A stretch of 64,000 bases of DNA from Muscardinus avellanarius (GCA_963383645.1 OY726563.1:32965575-33029574), one strand, 5' to 3'. Shown: positions 20,690-32,200, counted from the stretch's first letter. Notes: generated by a model from the letters alone, not told the origin. Made by a program: numbers and translations.

Positions 20690-20800
20690 CCAGGGCTGGG
20701 GCACCGAAGGCCGGGGCTCAGGGTCTCCAGCTATCACTTGCTAGCCCCTGGCAAGCCAGTTTCTCTTCGCACCTCAGTTTCCCCCTCTGGAAAATGGATG
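20690..20800 (+). repeat. Possible MIR SINE fragment
   Basis: 'cttgctagcccctggcaagc' then 'cacctcagtttccccctctg' and 'gaaaatggatg' resemble the sense MIR core (…cttgggcaagt… cctcagtttcctcatctgtaaaatgg). Confidence 0.55.
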
Positions 20801-21013
20801 CCAGAAAGGCAAGCTTGCCTCCTCTGTTAGGCTTCCTGCCTGTGAGATCCCATCGGGATAGGGTTGGATCTCTAGGACTGAGGTTAGGAGTCTGATTATT
20901 CTGCCCCCACCACTACCTCCCATTTCCGCACAGCAAGTGGCTACTCATGCATTCTGATCAAGGAGTTGAAATTTGAGCAAAGCAAGCAAAAATGGCAGGA
21001 ATGGAAATAAAGG

Positions 21014-21188
21014 AAACTAATGAGCGCTTATCGCCTCCTAAGAAGCGTTTATATGCATGATCTCATTATCCCTTTGTCATGAATAAAGAAACGGGCTCTG
21101 AAGGGTTAAGGAATTTGCCCATCCTTATAGCCCTGTAAGTGAGGGGTACCTGGCGTCAAAGCACTTATTCTTCCTACTTCCAGCTCAA
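21014..21188 (-). repeat. MIR SINE
   Basis: 'catgatctcattatcccttt', 'gaataaagaaacgggctctg' and 'aagggttaaggaatttgccc' follow reversed MIR in order, ending 'ggcgtcaaagcacttattc'. It is cut at the right by the following sequence. Confidence 0.82.
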
Positions 21189-21271
21189 AACCAGGGCGCA
21201 GCAGTGACGTAAGGAAGTAAGAGGCTGGAGAAATGTGGCCTAGTGGAGACCGAGACCCAGTATCGATTAAA

Positions 21272-21464
21272 TTACGAAGTACCATGTCTGTGATCGCAAT
21301 ACTTGGGAGGCCAGGACAGGAAGATGGCAAGTTTGAAGCCAGCCTCAGTAACTTATTGAGACGCAGCAACCTGGCAATGTCCTGTTTCAAACAAAAATAA
21401 AATAAAAAGAGCTAGGGGGACAGCCTGGAAGTAGAAAGCCCCTGGGTTCAATCCCCAGTACCAC
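21272..21464 (+). mobile_element. B1-ID composite SINE, diverged
   Basis: 'atcgcaatacttgggaggcc' to 'gtcctgtttcaaacaaaaat', ID half 'gagctagggggacagcctgg' and 'gggttcaatccccagtacca'. The first ~20 bases of B1 are degraded. Confidence 0.9.
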
Positions 21465-23095
21465 CAACAACAATAAAAAGAGAAGTGCCAGAAGTCTGAG
21501 GAGGCCAGGCAGCTGGAAGGAAAGCTTACAGGCCATGCCACAGTCCTAACATAGGAAAGCCAGACCTTTATGTCACAAATCCTCCCTGAGCACCGAAAGA
21601 GAGGGGTAAAGGATCCGCTTCCCAGAATCCTCCTGTTTTACATCCTGGGCGTGGCACATAGGCAAGGACGCTCCCTCCTGGCCTGCTGGTCCACCCTCCA
21701 TGTCTGTTTGCAGGCTGCTTTCTCTCCCAGGGAAGAGCCGTCCCTCCAGCCCACCCCAGCCTCTTGCCTGGGAGCTGGCCTCGGAGATGGAGAGACGGCA
21801 CAGGAGGCTGCTGGGGGCACTTTCAGGAGCAACACCTGCGAGGGAGGCAGGCAGCAGGATGGGGCCGAGGGAGGAGCTGAAGCACTGCACAGTTGCAGCT
21901 GAAGCCTCAATGACCCCACAGAAAGTTCTGAGGTGTCCTGAACTGAGGCAAAAGGGCAAGTCCTTGTATAAGACCCCCATAGGCCAGACGTTGAATATGA
22001 GTTGCTTGTCAGAAAATAGGGGAGTGGGGCATTGCCTTGGGGGAGGCGGCTCAGCTCCTATCAGCTAAGGGCGATTCCAAGTAGGCCACAGTGCTCCCCA
22101 GCCTGAAAGGGGCATCCTGGGTGGCACGCCACTGCACCTACCGCCCTTCTAGAAAAACGCCTGTCCGGCCTTCCTCCAGCAACTCAAGCCTGGCCCATCC
22201 TTTCAGGACTCCTGGCCACTCCCAGGCACCTGGAACTCACTGCTACTTCTGTAGCACTGGTCTTGCTGCAGAAATGCTGGCTGATTCCTTCTCCTCCATC
22301 TCTAGACAGTGAGGAGTGAAGATCACCTTCACCGCCCAAGCCGGGAACCAGTTCCAGGCGCGCAAAGTCTCTCCCAAAGTGCTGAGTGGATGGATGTTGC
22401 CTAGGAGGCGCCGGCAGGCCCATGGAAGCTTCCAGCTTCCCCGATCTCCTCTGTCAGTGCCTCAAAGCGTCTACGTGGCTTATGCCGATGACATGCAAGT
22501 GCAGAGAAAACTTGCTTCTGCAGCCAACCTGGCAACCTCTCTTGGGATCAGGCCAAGAAAGTCCTGCCCTTGTTCCCTTCCCTGTCCAGCGTTCTGCTGC
22601 AAGTCCATTTCCTAGCTAAGAGGGCCAAGTGCATTTAGAGACCTCTGTGCCAGGGAAAGCCCAGTGCCATTGCCAACCGCACTACATCGCCGTTCCTCGG
22701 AAGGAAATTACTATCGATCCCATGGCTCTCCTCCCCATGCTGTTTGCCGGGGACAGCCAAGGATTCCCGTGCCAGCTGGGCTCCCACACGGCTCGACTGT
22801 TCCTGCACCAGATGGCCAGACCAACACCCTCTGGCTGCTGCACGCTCCCTGGGAGACGAGGCTCTGACGTCTATCAGGCTGGCTTTTTATGCGAGAGGAC
22901 GAGGACAGCGGGGTCAGGGATTACAGGGCCAATCACATTACACTAAAAATCTCTGCACAACGAAAAGATTTCCAAATCCAGCAGTCATCAGTGTAACCAA
23001 CAAGGCAGGGAAACCTGTTCTGCAGCTTTAACTTTCGTTGCTCAGTTTGACAAAGAGGCTGAAGGCCTCCCTGGCCTGAGGGACGCAGTGGTTCC
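21465..23095. other. Unique non-coding sequence
   Basis: About 1.6 kb of moderately GC-rich sequence. Frames of up to 135 codons occur on both strands around 21570-22070, but their overlap on several frames and lack of domain features argue against a gene. No repeat recognised. Confidence 0.5.
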
Positions 23096-23165
23096 TAACA
23101 GCCCCTACCCTCAGGCAGGTTACAGTCTGGTGGGGCACAGTTGCGTAATTAATTATATCATTTAT
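23096..23165 (-). repeat. L2 LINE tail fragment
   Basis: 'taacagcccctaccctcagg' and 'caggttacagtctggtgggg' match the reversed L2 block 'ccctgccctcatggagctta' and 'cagtctagtgggg'. Confidence 0.65.
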
Positions 23166-23337
23166 TGATCTCTTGAGGCCATACAAGGGGAGCTATTCAA
23201 AGTTAAACCAGAGTAGTGGGAGAAAATGGGCACTGGTTCCAGGCAAACGGGGATATTTGGTCACCCCCAATCCTTACTGAGTGACCGACCAAAGTGGGGG
23301 AGTTGGGATTACGGGGGTATGGTACTGCGAGGTGGTG

Positions 23338-23352
23338 CCACAAGGTGGCGCA
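23338..23352 (+). promoter_or_regulatory. CTCF-like motif
   Basis: ccacaaggtggcgca matches the CTCF core CCASYAGRKGGCRSY at all but one position (A for Y at position 5). It sits in unique AT-rich sequence, not in a SINE. CTCF sites anchor loops and insulators, and this is the best match I noticed by eye. Confidence 0.5.
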
Positions 23353-26300
23353 ATTGAAATACTAGCTTTTTTTGTTTTTGTTTAATATTTAGATGAAAAT
23401 TGATTTTTCTTTTTCCATTACCACCGAGCCAATAGAACCCTTCCATGGTGTGCCAGAGCTGAAGAGTACTGGTTTGTGAGAGCCAGTCATTAAATTTTCA
23501 GAAATTTTGCAAGCTGGCTATTCAACACAACCATTAATGAAAAACGAAGTCAATTAACTTAAAATAATTAAAATTTTTAAATGAGCTAAATTATATTTAA
23601 AAAAAAACAAAGGTAATAAATACTCCAAACTCATGCTCTCCTAATTACTTTGCTATCATCTATCATCTCTATTCCTGAGGTTATCTGGTCTGTCCTATCC
23701 GTGGGATAGAATACTATACAACGGTGAGTATGTCCATCCCTTCCCAGCTCCATAGAGGGGGCTTGAGACTGGGCATGAAGGGATTGTCTGCATCATAGAA
23801 ATCAACAGATACTACAGATAAAGACTGAGGTGGGGGAAACCAGTATTTAAGCATTTACCATCCTAGTACTAGAACTGATTTATATACTTTGGATAGTTCT
23901 ATCACATTCCCCTAAATTAACAGTGTCCCCGAAAAAACACCCCAGAGAGTTGGGATAGATGGGGGTTCTATTCTTTCTATATCCTCATCTAGATACTCTG
24001 AAAGGGAAGTCCACACAGATTAACTAGTTAATGCTAAATGGATGGGGGGGCAGAGTCAAGGTGTTCACAGTAGGCTCTAGACTGCATGGAAAGCTTAACC
24101 CAAGCGATTGATGCCTTCACACTTACACAGCCAAATAAAACCGTGGGGAATCAAGATACCCTGTCTGTGATTGGTGGGATGACTTAGGACCTGCCCAGGG
24201 TCACCACTCCTGCTGTCGCATCAAGGCCTCAACCGATGTGGATGGCATGCTCAAAGCTCAACAAGAGGGTCAACTGAAAAGTCTAATGAAGGCACTATTT
24301 ACAGAAGTGTGGGGATAAAGAAGTCCTCTGAGATTAGCAATCATGGGAAGCTGCTACAACCTTCAAGGCTGGAGCCATTAGCAGAACCTGGAGAGAGATA
24401 TCTCTTCCCGCCTGCCCAATGGCCAACCAGTTCCTTCCACTGGCTAAACCCAACTGGAAGCCAGTGCTCAAGGCAGCCCATGTGATCCAGTCCACGGTCT
24501 CAAGGATAGGCCTCCTGAGCACAGAACAGGACACCGAAAGTAGTTGGAGGGAAGAGAGAGCCAACAGATCCACCCAATCAATACGGTGCTGCCCTTACCA
24601 GTCTACAGGCTTCAAGAGGATGTGCCTGAGACAGCTCATTTGTATGAGACCTGGGCTGGCAGGGCAGAAGAAACCACAGACTGGCTGCAGCCCCAGACAC
24701 AGGCAGGCTGTGGCCTGACGGTGCCATATTGAAGAGCCCAAGGAGAGGCGTCCAAGAACAGCCACCTACCCCCACCTGGATGCACGTGTGGATGTTCTCA
24801 GTTGTGCATATTCCTGGAATTAAGCCTCTGCTTAAACCATGTGAGGTTTAGGCCCCCAAATTAGAATCTGACCCTGCAGCTAGGACAAGAAGGGGTTGGA
24901 CGAGTTCTCTGGATTGTTCTCCCAGGGATAAGTCCAGATGGGGTCTAGGAGAGCAGAAGTATAGGACATAGGACAGGGACTCTAACTCCCCCAAAAAACG
25001 GTTTCCACTGGGCTCTGCTTTGCTCCAAGAAACATTTCCCACGCCCTCCTCCTCACTGCTAGTACATGAGGGTTAATAGATACGGAGGTAGGGGCAGGCC
25101 TTTGTGGCCTAACACTTCTGGAAAGATTGGCATCCCCCTCAGGAAGATTCCTGATGCACATTAGCATAGTAAAGGCACCAAATAAAGAAAACGTTTGGCT
25201 TTGTTTACCAGAGGGGTTGCTCCAGCTGAAAGCGAAAGGATGCAGAGGAGTCAGATAAGAGAGTGTTTTAGGCTTGGGTCTCAGCCCAAGCAAAAGCCCC
25301 CAAAGCTGGGACACCAATGCGAAGCCATATGCAGCTGGTGGGAAGAGTGGTTAGGTGGAGGGGGGATGGGCTAGAGGAGAGCCTGAGCAGGCCTTTCTTC
25401 CGCAGGACACTGGGAGATCCACACACCAGAGCTTGCTCATGCGGAATCAGAGGCAGCGCCCCAGCTCTGGAAGGCCTGGCTCCCTACTCCCGCACGTCCT
25501 TCCACCTGTACCTGCTGCTGTTGGGGGGAGAGTACGATTGCAGGATGATCACATACTCAGAGTTTCTCCCCTCTAGCCTCTGACTTCCCCACCCCAGAGC
25601 TGGCAAAGCCATGGTGGCCAGGGGCCCCCTGACAGCAGATGACCCCATCAGCCCCCTAGAGGGGATAAAAGCTTCAGGGTAGTGTCTCAGAAACTGAGGA
25701 GAGCTTGTAGATCCCCAACCCTACCCCCAGACCCCTATGACCAAAGGCACAGTCCCTCAATCCCTGTCCAGGAAGCTGCAGCCTAGAGCCCAGCCAAGCA
25801 AAGATTGGCTTTGGGGGGGAGGGGGAACAATTAGCCTACAGGGGTGGCACTGTCTGTTTCTGAAGCTCTACAGCCCAGGCCACCGCTGGGTGCTGGCCTC
25901 AGTCCCATGGGCCTCTGGAGCTGCCAGCAAGAAGTGAGACTTTGTAGATGTCTTTTCTCCCCCAGGGGTTGGGGGATGGACAGGGCATCAGACCTCAGGG
26001 ACATCGTACCCTTTCCAGAGTTGGGGGCCAGTCCTTTCACCCAGGAAATATCACAGTGATTGCATCTCCAAGGCCAGAGAGCAAGCCGACTAGGCTTCAC
26101 TTGCCAGCCTCAAATAACCACCCTCCTGATGTCAAAGATGACACATGCTCTCAGCTTATGACCTCTGCCCCCACCTTAAAAAAAAATAGCCCTCCACTTC
26201 ATCTGTCTTTGAGCTGATGACTGCCTTTCCTCTGGCTCTAGCAGTGCCTTTGTTTTCCCATGACACCTTTTCTCCTCACTTCCCCTCCTCTCCCTCGTTT

Positions 26301-26847
26301 GCTGTCCCCATGCCCAATGGACAGAGTGGGCATCCTAGCCTCCTGGCCCACCCCACCCCATGCATCCGCAGAAGCCAGTCTAGGGAGTATTTGATTCAAT
26401 GCATAGAACTGCAGGGCTGGGGTTTGGCTCTCAGATTCCTGCTCAGTGTCTGCATGGGAAGATCTCTGGGTCTCAGAATGAGTTCTGGCCTCTGCACTGA
26501 CTTTCAGAGCATCCAGGTAAGTTGGTGGGTAATGCCAGCCTTTGGGTCCCTGGGTGGAAATGGGGCATACTCTGCCCAACAGCAACTTGGAGAATAAAAA
26601 CAAATCACAAGCAGCATTGTTAGCTTGCCACCTAGCCTTAGAGGGACGCAGCAAGGCATCTAGCACCTGGAACCTCCTAGAGTAAAGGAGTGGCAGAGAG
26701 CTCCCAGCCCCACTTGGCCCTCTAAGCGCGCCTGTACACACAAGGGTCCTACTAAAAATGGAGAAAGGCATTTGCACGTGGGTCTCTGTGGCAATTCAGG
26801 CTCTCCAAATAGCAGACACTAAGATGGCATTAGAAGTGTATGAGATG
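23353..26847. other. Long repeat-poor unique sequence
   Basis: About 3.5 kb, the longest stretch with no recognised SINE or LINE. It is AT-rich to about 24.3 kb, then more GC-rich. A perfect donor-like caggtaagt occurs at 26514-26522, but no exon can be built around it. The largest frame (179 codons, 26238-26777 minus) is unremarkable. Confidence 0.5.
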
Positions 26848-27023
26848 AGCCGGGTGCAGTGGCACACGCCTATGATCCCAGTAAGTAGGCTGAGACAGGA
26901 GAATCATGAGTTTGAGGCCAGCACACCAGTGTGCGTTAAGTTAGCAAGACTCTGTTTCAAAATAAAAGGAGCTGGATGTATAGCTCAGAGGTTGAACGCC
27001 CTGGGTTCAGTTCCTAGTACAAC
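26848..27023 (+). mobile_element. B1-ID composite SINE
   Basis: 'gccgggtgcagtggcacacg' to 'agactctgtttcaaaataaa', ID 'gagctggatgtatagctcag'. The 'acttgggagg' segment is partly deleted ('cagtaagtaggctgag'). Confidence 0.92.
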
Positions 27024-27939
27024 AACAAGTATAAGAGCTGTCTTCGGGGAGGCACCTGTAAGGAATAAAAAGGAAGGAAACAGGAGTCTGGAATGAGGAA
27101 GCCTGGAGGCCAGGATGCACAGCTGACCCCTGAGGAAGGGGAGGGAAGGGGACTCCCCCACACCACAGGGCAGAGCCGCCCTGAGAAAGTTTGGCCCTGA
27201 GGGTGGAGAACTCAGAGCACCAGCACCGTGGGGAGGGAAGTGCCAGGCGGGAGTGACCCAGCTCTAGCCCCCCTCCTGTGCTCAGTTATTGTCATAGAAG
27301 GGAGCACCCTCCCTTGGAGGTGACAGTTCTTTTGTGAGGAGGGTAAAGGGGCGTATTGGCGAAGGGCACTGGCTCTAATCCTGATCTTATGACCTCAGTC
27401 AAGTTTTCCACGGTTTAGTTTCTTAATATGTGGATGAAGAGGGGCCGCTTAACATCCAGGATTCCGATTATTTTATAACAGTAACAACCTTTGAGTTCCT
27501 CAAAGGTAGCTACCAAATCAGAAAAGATGAAGAAAGCTGGGAAAGGCCTGAAGTCTTTTACTTGTCTGCAAGTAGAGAAAGGATCACGAGCTGGACCACT
27601 GCCACTGAGCTACCCAGTTGTCGATTTGATTACTGGATGAAAGTGTACTGTGTACCTGCCCTGTGCAGATAACTGCCCTGCACCCAAAGGAAGCCAGGGA
27701 CGATCCTGCTGCCCGCTTCCTCGCTCAAGCTTCTGTCTTCCCAAAGAGAATTCATTCAGATCAATCCCACTTGGTGCTGAAATCAAGAGAAATGAGGTTC
27801 AGGACAGAGACTCCCCAAGATGGAGAATATAATCTCAGTGACTTCCACACCTCCATAATACCAACTCACAAATACGTGCCCTCATGCGTGCACACATGCA
27901 CATACACACACAACCATTTTTGGCATCATTAATAATTTA
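27024..27939. other. Unique sequence with a short MIR-like segment
   Basis: 27365-27440 ('ttatgacctcagtcaagttt', 'tagtttcttaatatgtggat') resembles a sense MIR core. The remainder holds no recognised gene or repeat. A CA-rich patch lies at 27885-27913. Confidence 0.45.
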
Positions 27940-28118
27940 TCTTCATAGAAGCCTATACAGTTTACAAATATTAAAGCATTATCTCATTGCATTAATCACA
28001 ACAACCACTTTGGGATAGCTTTGTTCTTAGCGATAATGAAGCTGGACTCAGCGATCAGACCTGCACAAGGTCAAATAGCCAGTAGGTGGTTTGTAAATTT
28101 GGGAGCTGTTTAATGTAC
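27940..28118 (-). repeat. MIR SINE
   Basis: 'aaagcattatctcattgcat', 'aatcacaacaaccactttgg' and 'gatcagacctgcacaaggtc' followed by 'aaatagccagtaggtgg' follow reversed MIR in order. Confidence 0.82.
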
Positions 28119-28134
28119 CCTCCTTTTCACCGAC

Positions 28135-28262
28135 AGCCCTCAGCTACTTAGTGAGGCCCTTGGCAACCCAGTGAAACCCTGTTTCAAAATAAAGAATAAA
28201 AACTGGGGCTGGGGTGTAGCTCAGAGGTAGAATGCCCCTGGATTCCATCCCTAGTACTGAAA
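28135..28262 (+). mobile_element. 5'-truncated B1-ID SINE
   Basis: Starts mid-B1 at 'gccctcagctacttagtgag', then linker 'aaaataaagaataaaaac' and ID 'ggggtgtagctcagaggtag'. The first ~70 bases of B1 are absent, a typical L1-driven 5' truncation. Confidence 0.93.
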
Positions 28263-29159
28263 AAAAAACAAAAGAAAACAAAACCAAATAATGAGCCCTT
28301 CAGAAAAGAAAAAAAAAACTACTCAGAATAGCACCCACACTTTCAGAGGTTTCCAGTTCCTACTTCAAGTGCTTTCAGGGTTCCATCCCCCTCCCTACAC
28401 CAGCCAGAGGTGAGAGGCCAGTCTAGAATTTTGGCCTGGTGGGGTAGAGATGGCCCGGACAGCCACTCTGGTGCAATCCAGAGTGGAGCTGGTGAAATCT
28501 TACAGCAGAACTAAGAAATCCCCCAGACCAAGATGAGCACAGAAAGGGTTAAAGGGGGTAGGTTTTGTTTTTCACCTCGGAGGACTCAGTTATGGGTCAT
28601 TAAGAATACACAAGGCCCAGTGAGCATTCCATTCCCGGGCCTGCCTCCAGCAGCACAGCTCTGCTTCCCCACCAGATAAGTTCAGTGCTGGAAGCCAACC
28701 CTGCTGCCCAGAGAGGCAGATGGGAAACCGCCCTAGATAAGGCCAGAGCCCGCGGGCGGCAGCCACACAGGGCCTGGCAGCTGCCAGAAGGGCCGCACCC
28801 AGACAGGCTGCAGAGGGGGAAGCTCTTCCGAGGAGTCCCGCAACACCTTGCCGTTCCAGACAGCTCCAGAGGGAAAAAGAGCTCCCCCGGGGTGCAGCAT
28901 GGTGCCGAACCAAAGTGGGGCTGCCGCCAGATGATGGAAAGACCGCCTGCTAGGCTCACATACAGTGCACCACACACACACCCACCGTGGCCTCGGGCAC
29001 CCCCACGTTCATACACCACCCAGGTGGTACCTGTGCCCGCGCAGGTGAGGAGAAAGGCCTGTGGAAAACACCATTACTGATAAGTAACAGCTCCTTTCAG
29101 GTTTAATGACACGTTGCATCCATCCTAAAGCTCTCTCTCGAAAAAAAAAAAAAAAGCCC
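28263..29159. other. Unique sequence forming the left shoulder of the CpG island
   Basis: The A-rich SINE tail runs to about 28320, then unique sequence follows. CpG density rises from about 28740. 'ccaccagataagttcagtgc' and 'ccctagataaggccagagcc' each carry a GATAAG (GATA-factor) core about 60 bp apart. Frames of up to 139 codons here are GC-driven. Confidence 0.45.
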
Positions 29160-30060
29160 TCTCGAGGGAACGGCGCCTCGCGCCTGTAAATAGGAACGAC
29201 AGGCCGGGGCGCGCGAGGGGGAGGGCGCACGGCGCGGCGCGGCGCGGGTGTGTAAATTAACTGGGGGCAGCAGAGTAAATACATTACACACGGTATTTAT
29301 TATGCGTCGGGACCTCGGAGGGCTGCTCCGGCTCCCAGACGTGGCAAATCTTGTCCGGATCGCCGCGGACCGCGCGGCCCAGGCCGATGGCGAGGGGGTT
29401 GGGGGATGCGCGCCCCGAGCCGGGCAGCCCCCTTCCAGCGGCTGGAGGGGGAAGGGCTGGAGGAGACGTGGCCCCGGGCGCCGCTCGGGCGAGGGGCCGG
29501 GCCTGGAGGGCGGTGGGGTGGAGACCGGCGGCGCGCCGGGCCCCTTAACATTCCGCCAGCGCGCCCGCCATCGCCGCGTGCGCCCCCGCGCCCCGCTGTA
29601 ATTACCCCGATTACCAAATGAATCTCGCGCTTTTGTGCTCGCCGGGCGGTGGGTGCGGGGAGGCAGTTCTAATAGTTGTCATTAGGGTCGGGGGAGGCGG
29701 GGCGCCGGGGGCTGGGGGTGGGGAGGCTTGCCGTTCCCTGGCTCGCTCGCTCGCTCGCGGGCGGTCCCGGGCGGCGCGCAGGCCGCTGCTGGCTGCTGAG
29801 TAATGATTTTTTTTCTAATTGGAGGCGAACAGCGGCCCTAATGGATGGAGCCGCTCTCGGTGCGCTCGCTGCGCCCGCCCTTCGATCAATACGGCTTGCT
29901 AAGCCCGCGAGGCCGAGCTCCTCAGCCCTTTGTGGTCAGAGGATGCTGCGGGGGGCCCAATCTTTCGTGCCCCCCACCGCGCCCCCCCCACGCAGCCGGC
30001 ACCCCGCCTGGGGAGACGCCCCCCTTTCCGAACATCCCCCGCCCCTCGCTGGACATTCCA
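29160..30060. promoter_or_regulatory. CpG island with AT-rich homeodomain-like islands
   Basis: The only long CpG-dense segment in the window, free of SINEs and LINEs. Short AT-rich islands sit inside the GC-rich matrix: 'cctgtaaataggaacg' (FOX-like), 'gtgtgtaaattaactggg', 'gagtaaatacattacacacg' with 'gtatttattatgcg', 'gtaattaccccgattaccaa', 'ctaatagttgtcattag' and 'agtaatgatttttttt'. That mixture is typical of CpG islands at developmental regulators, enhancer hubs or lncRNA promoters. No TATA box and no convincing coding exon are seen, so the transcript and direction are unknown. A 197-codon frame (29676-30269 plus) is Pro/Ala/Arg-rich and looks like a by-product of composition. Confidence 0.75.
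29685..29724 (+). promoter_or_regulatory. G-run tract (G-quadruplex-prone)
   Basis: At least five runs of three or more G separated by 1-6 bases (from 'gggtcgggggaggcggggcg' to 'gggggctgggggtggggagg') lie inside the CpG island. This fits the usual G4 pattern; promoter G4 tracts are common. Confidence 0.55.
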
Positions 30061-30539
30061 TCCCTGTACCCTTTCCAGGACCCCTGAGTCCACGTTTCTC
30101 TCCTGGGCCATCCTTTGGCCTCTCCCCAAACACTGCCCTGGGTCCCCCCACGTTCTTTCCTTCCTGGGCCCTCAACAGCTCAGGCCCGCTCCAACTCAGA
30201 CCCTCCAGCATTCTAAAGGAACAGAACCATGAGCACACACCCCGGGAGTTTGGCTGGATGAGTCCTTGAGAGGTGAGAGCCGGCAGAGGAGCCCCCTGTT
30301 TTGCACAGCTGCTAACCAGCTGGTGACCTTGGGCAAGGACTCAGAGCCTGGGGACTGGACTTTTTCCTTACATCCTGCAGAAGTTTACCCAGCACCCACA
30401 AGCTATATTCAGAGGAATGGCCAAACCTTCCCTCTCCTCCTTGCAGTTTGCAGACATTTCCCCCTCCAACCTACCTAGAAACTCCTGACTCCTACAAGGC
30501 GCAAGCTGCTCTACTTCCCAGCCTCTTTCCTTCATCCGC
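30061..30539. other. Unique sequence on the right flank of the CpG island
   Basis: CpG density falls off. A possible sense MIR scrap lies at 30310-30345 ('agctggtgaccttgggcaag'). No gene recognised. Confidence 0.45.
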
Positions 30540-30740
30540 TGGCTCTGTGCTGACTGTCATTCATACGTAGCATTTAGCGGCACCTGACATAACACTTGCT
30601 TATTTGTTTATTGTCAGTCTTCCCCCACTAACACATAATCTCCATGAGGACCGGATTTTTACTCATCTTTCATCCCCAGCACTCAAACACAGAGCCTGGA
30701 ACATAGTAGTTGCTCAATAAATGTTAGTTGCTTGACCAAA
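30540..30740 (+). mobile_element. L2 LINE 3' end
   Basis: 'cttatttgtttattgtcagt', 'ctaacacataatctccatga', 'gcctggaacatagtagttgc' and 'tcaataaatgttagttgc' are the L2 3' terminal sequence in sense order. Confidence 0.92.
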
Positions 30741-30769
30741 TCAAAGGAATTTGAACTTGGTTCAACTTC

Positions 30770-30911
30770 TTCTGGGAGGGTACTAGGGATTGAACCTAGG
30801 GTAATTCTACCTCTGAGCTGCACCCCCAGCTCTTTTTATTTTTTGTTTTGAAACAGGGTCTCACTAGATTGCTGAGAGTTTCACTGCATTGCTAAGGCTA
30901 GTCTCGAACTT
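30770..30911 (-). mobile_element. B1-ID SINE, B1 part truncated
   Basis: Reversed ID half 'gggattgaacctagggtaat', linker, and B1 only to 'taaggctagtctcgaactt'. The B1 5' portion is missing, as in 5'-truncated copies. Confidence 0.92.
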
Positions 30912-31696
30912 GGTCCAACTTCTTCCTCTCCTCTCCTCACCTCTCCCCTCCCTCCTCTCCTGAAAGAGAAGACCTAGGCTTCTTATCCCTTGGATTCTGT
31001 GGCCCATTGTATTGTCTCCAAAAAGGCCACAGCAGTATTGCTGGTTCTTCCAGAAATGGGTTTCCACTCTGTTCACACTTGGGTGGGCACAGCCAGGGTG
31101 ACACAGGGAGGGTAGAAAGCAGAGGACCAGCTCCAGGGAGCCACTGGGTGAGGGAATAATGAAACAGGGCTTGTGAGCAGTCTCCCTGCAGCACTAGACA
31201 CCACTGTGTGAGACGGGAACTCTACAAGAAGAGGGGTAAGCTTAGAAGGGACCAGGGCAGCCATGGAGACCCATGGCTCCATCTCCCTTAGAGAACCTGC
31301 CAGAAGAGCATTTAGTCACGGCCTCCAGCTGTGGATGCCTTGGGGTTCTGCTTCTGTTTTCAGGCCCAGGTCCTGCACTTCCAGGGGCTGAGCACAGCAA
31401 GTCTGGCTAACACAGGACTCTGTGCTGAGTAAGCTTTCTGCCGGAACTCCCATCAATCTGCTGGTGTGGCTTTCCCTACCCACTTCTTCCTTCCTTCCTT
31501 CCTTTCTTCCTTCCTTCCTTCCTTCCCCTCTCTTTTGAGTGCTCAGACCTGCATCTGGTCTGCAGGCCCTCCTACCTCCACCAGCTCCCTCCCCACTTCA
31601 CCTTCCACCAGCATTTCCCCCACAAACTTCTTGCCCCCCAGATTCCATCTTGGCCTTTATTTCCTGGAGGACCCATCTGGAGGACTTAAGGTTCCC
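30912..31696. other. Unique sequence with a TTCC tract
   Basis: Pyrimidine-rich patches at 30920-30960 and a (TTCC)n array at 31484-31527 (the complement of GGAA). No gene recognised; the 133-codon frame at 31466-31867 runs through the array. Confidence 0.5.
31484..31527. repeat. (TTCC)n microsatellite
   Basis: About ten TTCC units with one TTTC interruption. Confidence 0.93.
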
Positions 31697-31897
31697 CCCA
31701 GTGAGTTCCATGTTAAGCGCTCCCAATCATTATGTCATTTGCCCTCCCAGCGCCCGAGGAAGAAGGCACCAGTAGTATCTTCACTTGTAGATAAGGACAG
31801 GGGCTCCCAGAGAATAAATAACTTGCATGAGATTGCACAGCTAGGGCTCAGTGGAATCCATAATTAGGCCTGGCCCTATCTGACTCTTAAACTCAGG
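31697..31897 (-). repeat. MIR SINE
   Basis: 'aatcattatgtcatttgccc', 'cttcacttgtagataaggac', 'ataacttgcatgagattgca' and 'cagctagggctcagtgg' follow reversed MIR closely over nearly the full length. Confidence 0.85.
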
Positions 31898-32032
31898 CTC
31901 ACAATGGTCACTCCTTAGGGGCTGATGGTAGTGATGGTGTCCCAGAGACAGTGGCCAAGCAAGTGAGGGCAACTGGACCAGGCAGCCTCCAGGCCTTCCT
32001 TTTTCCATCTCTGTAGCTTTTAGAAATACACA

Positions 32033-32200
32033 GGCATGCCAGGCTTAATCCCCGCGCTTGGGAGGCAGAGACAGGAGGATAGCGCAGGTTCGAAGCCAGC
32101 CATGCTGGCTTAAGAGACCCTGTTTCCAAATAAAAATATAAAAAATAGGTCTGGGAGTGTAGCCCAGAGGTAGAAGGGTTTCCAGGAACCCCAGTACCAC

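Noticed and set aside
21570..22070. Four overlapping frames of 93-135 codons on both strands
   Set aside because: Overlap on several frames without domain features indicates a random stop-poor stretch, not a compact gene.
26217..26597. 126-codon frame ending near a perfect splice donor (caggtaagt, 26514-26522)
   Set aside because: A lone donor motif is common by chance. No matching acceptor/exon pair or conserved protein was seen.
29676..30269. 197-codon frame in the CpG island
   Set aside because: Pro/Ala/Arg-rich, with other frames open too, as expected from CpG-island composition. No family resemblance or splice structure is evident.
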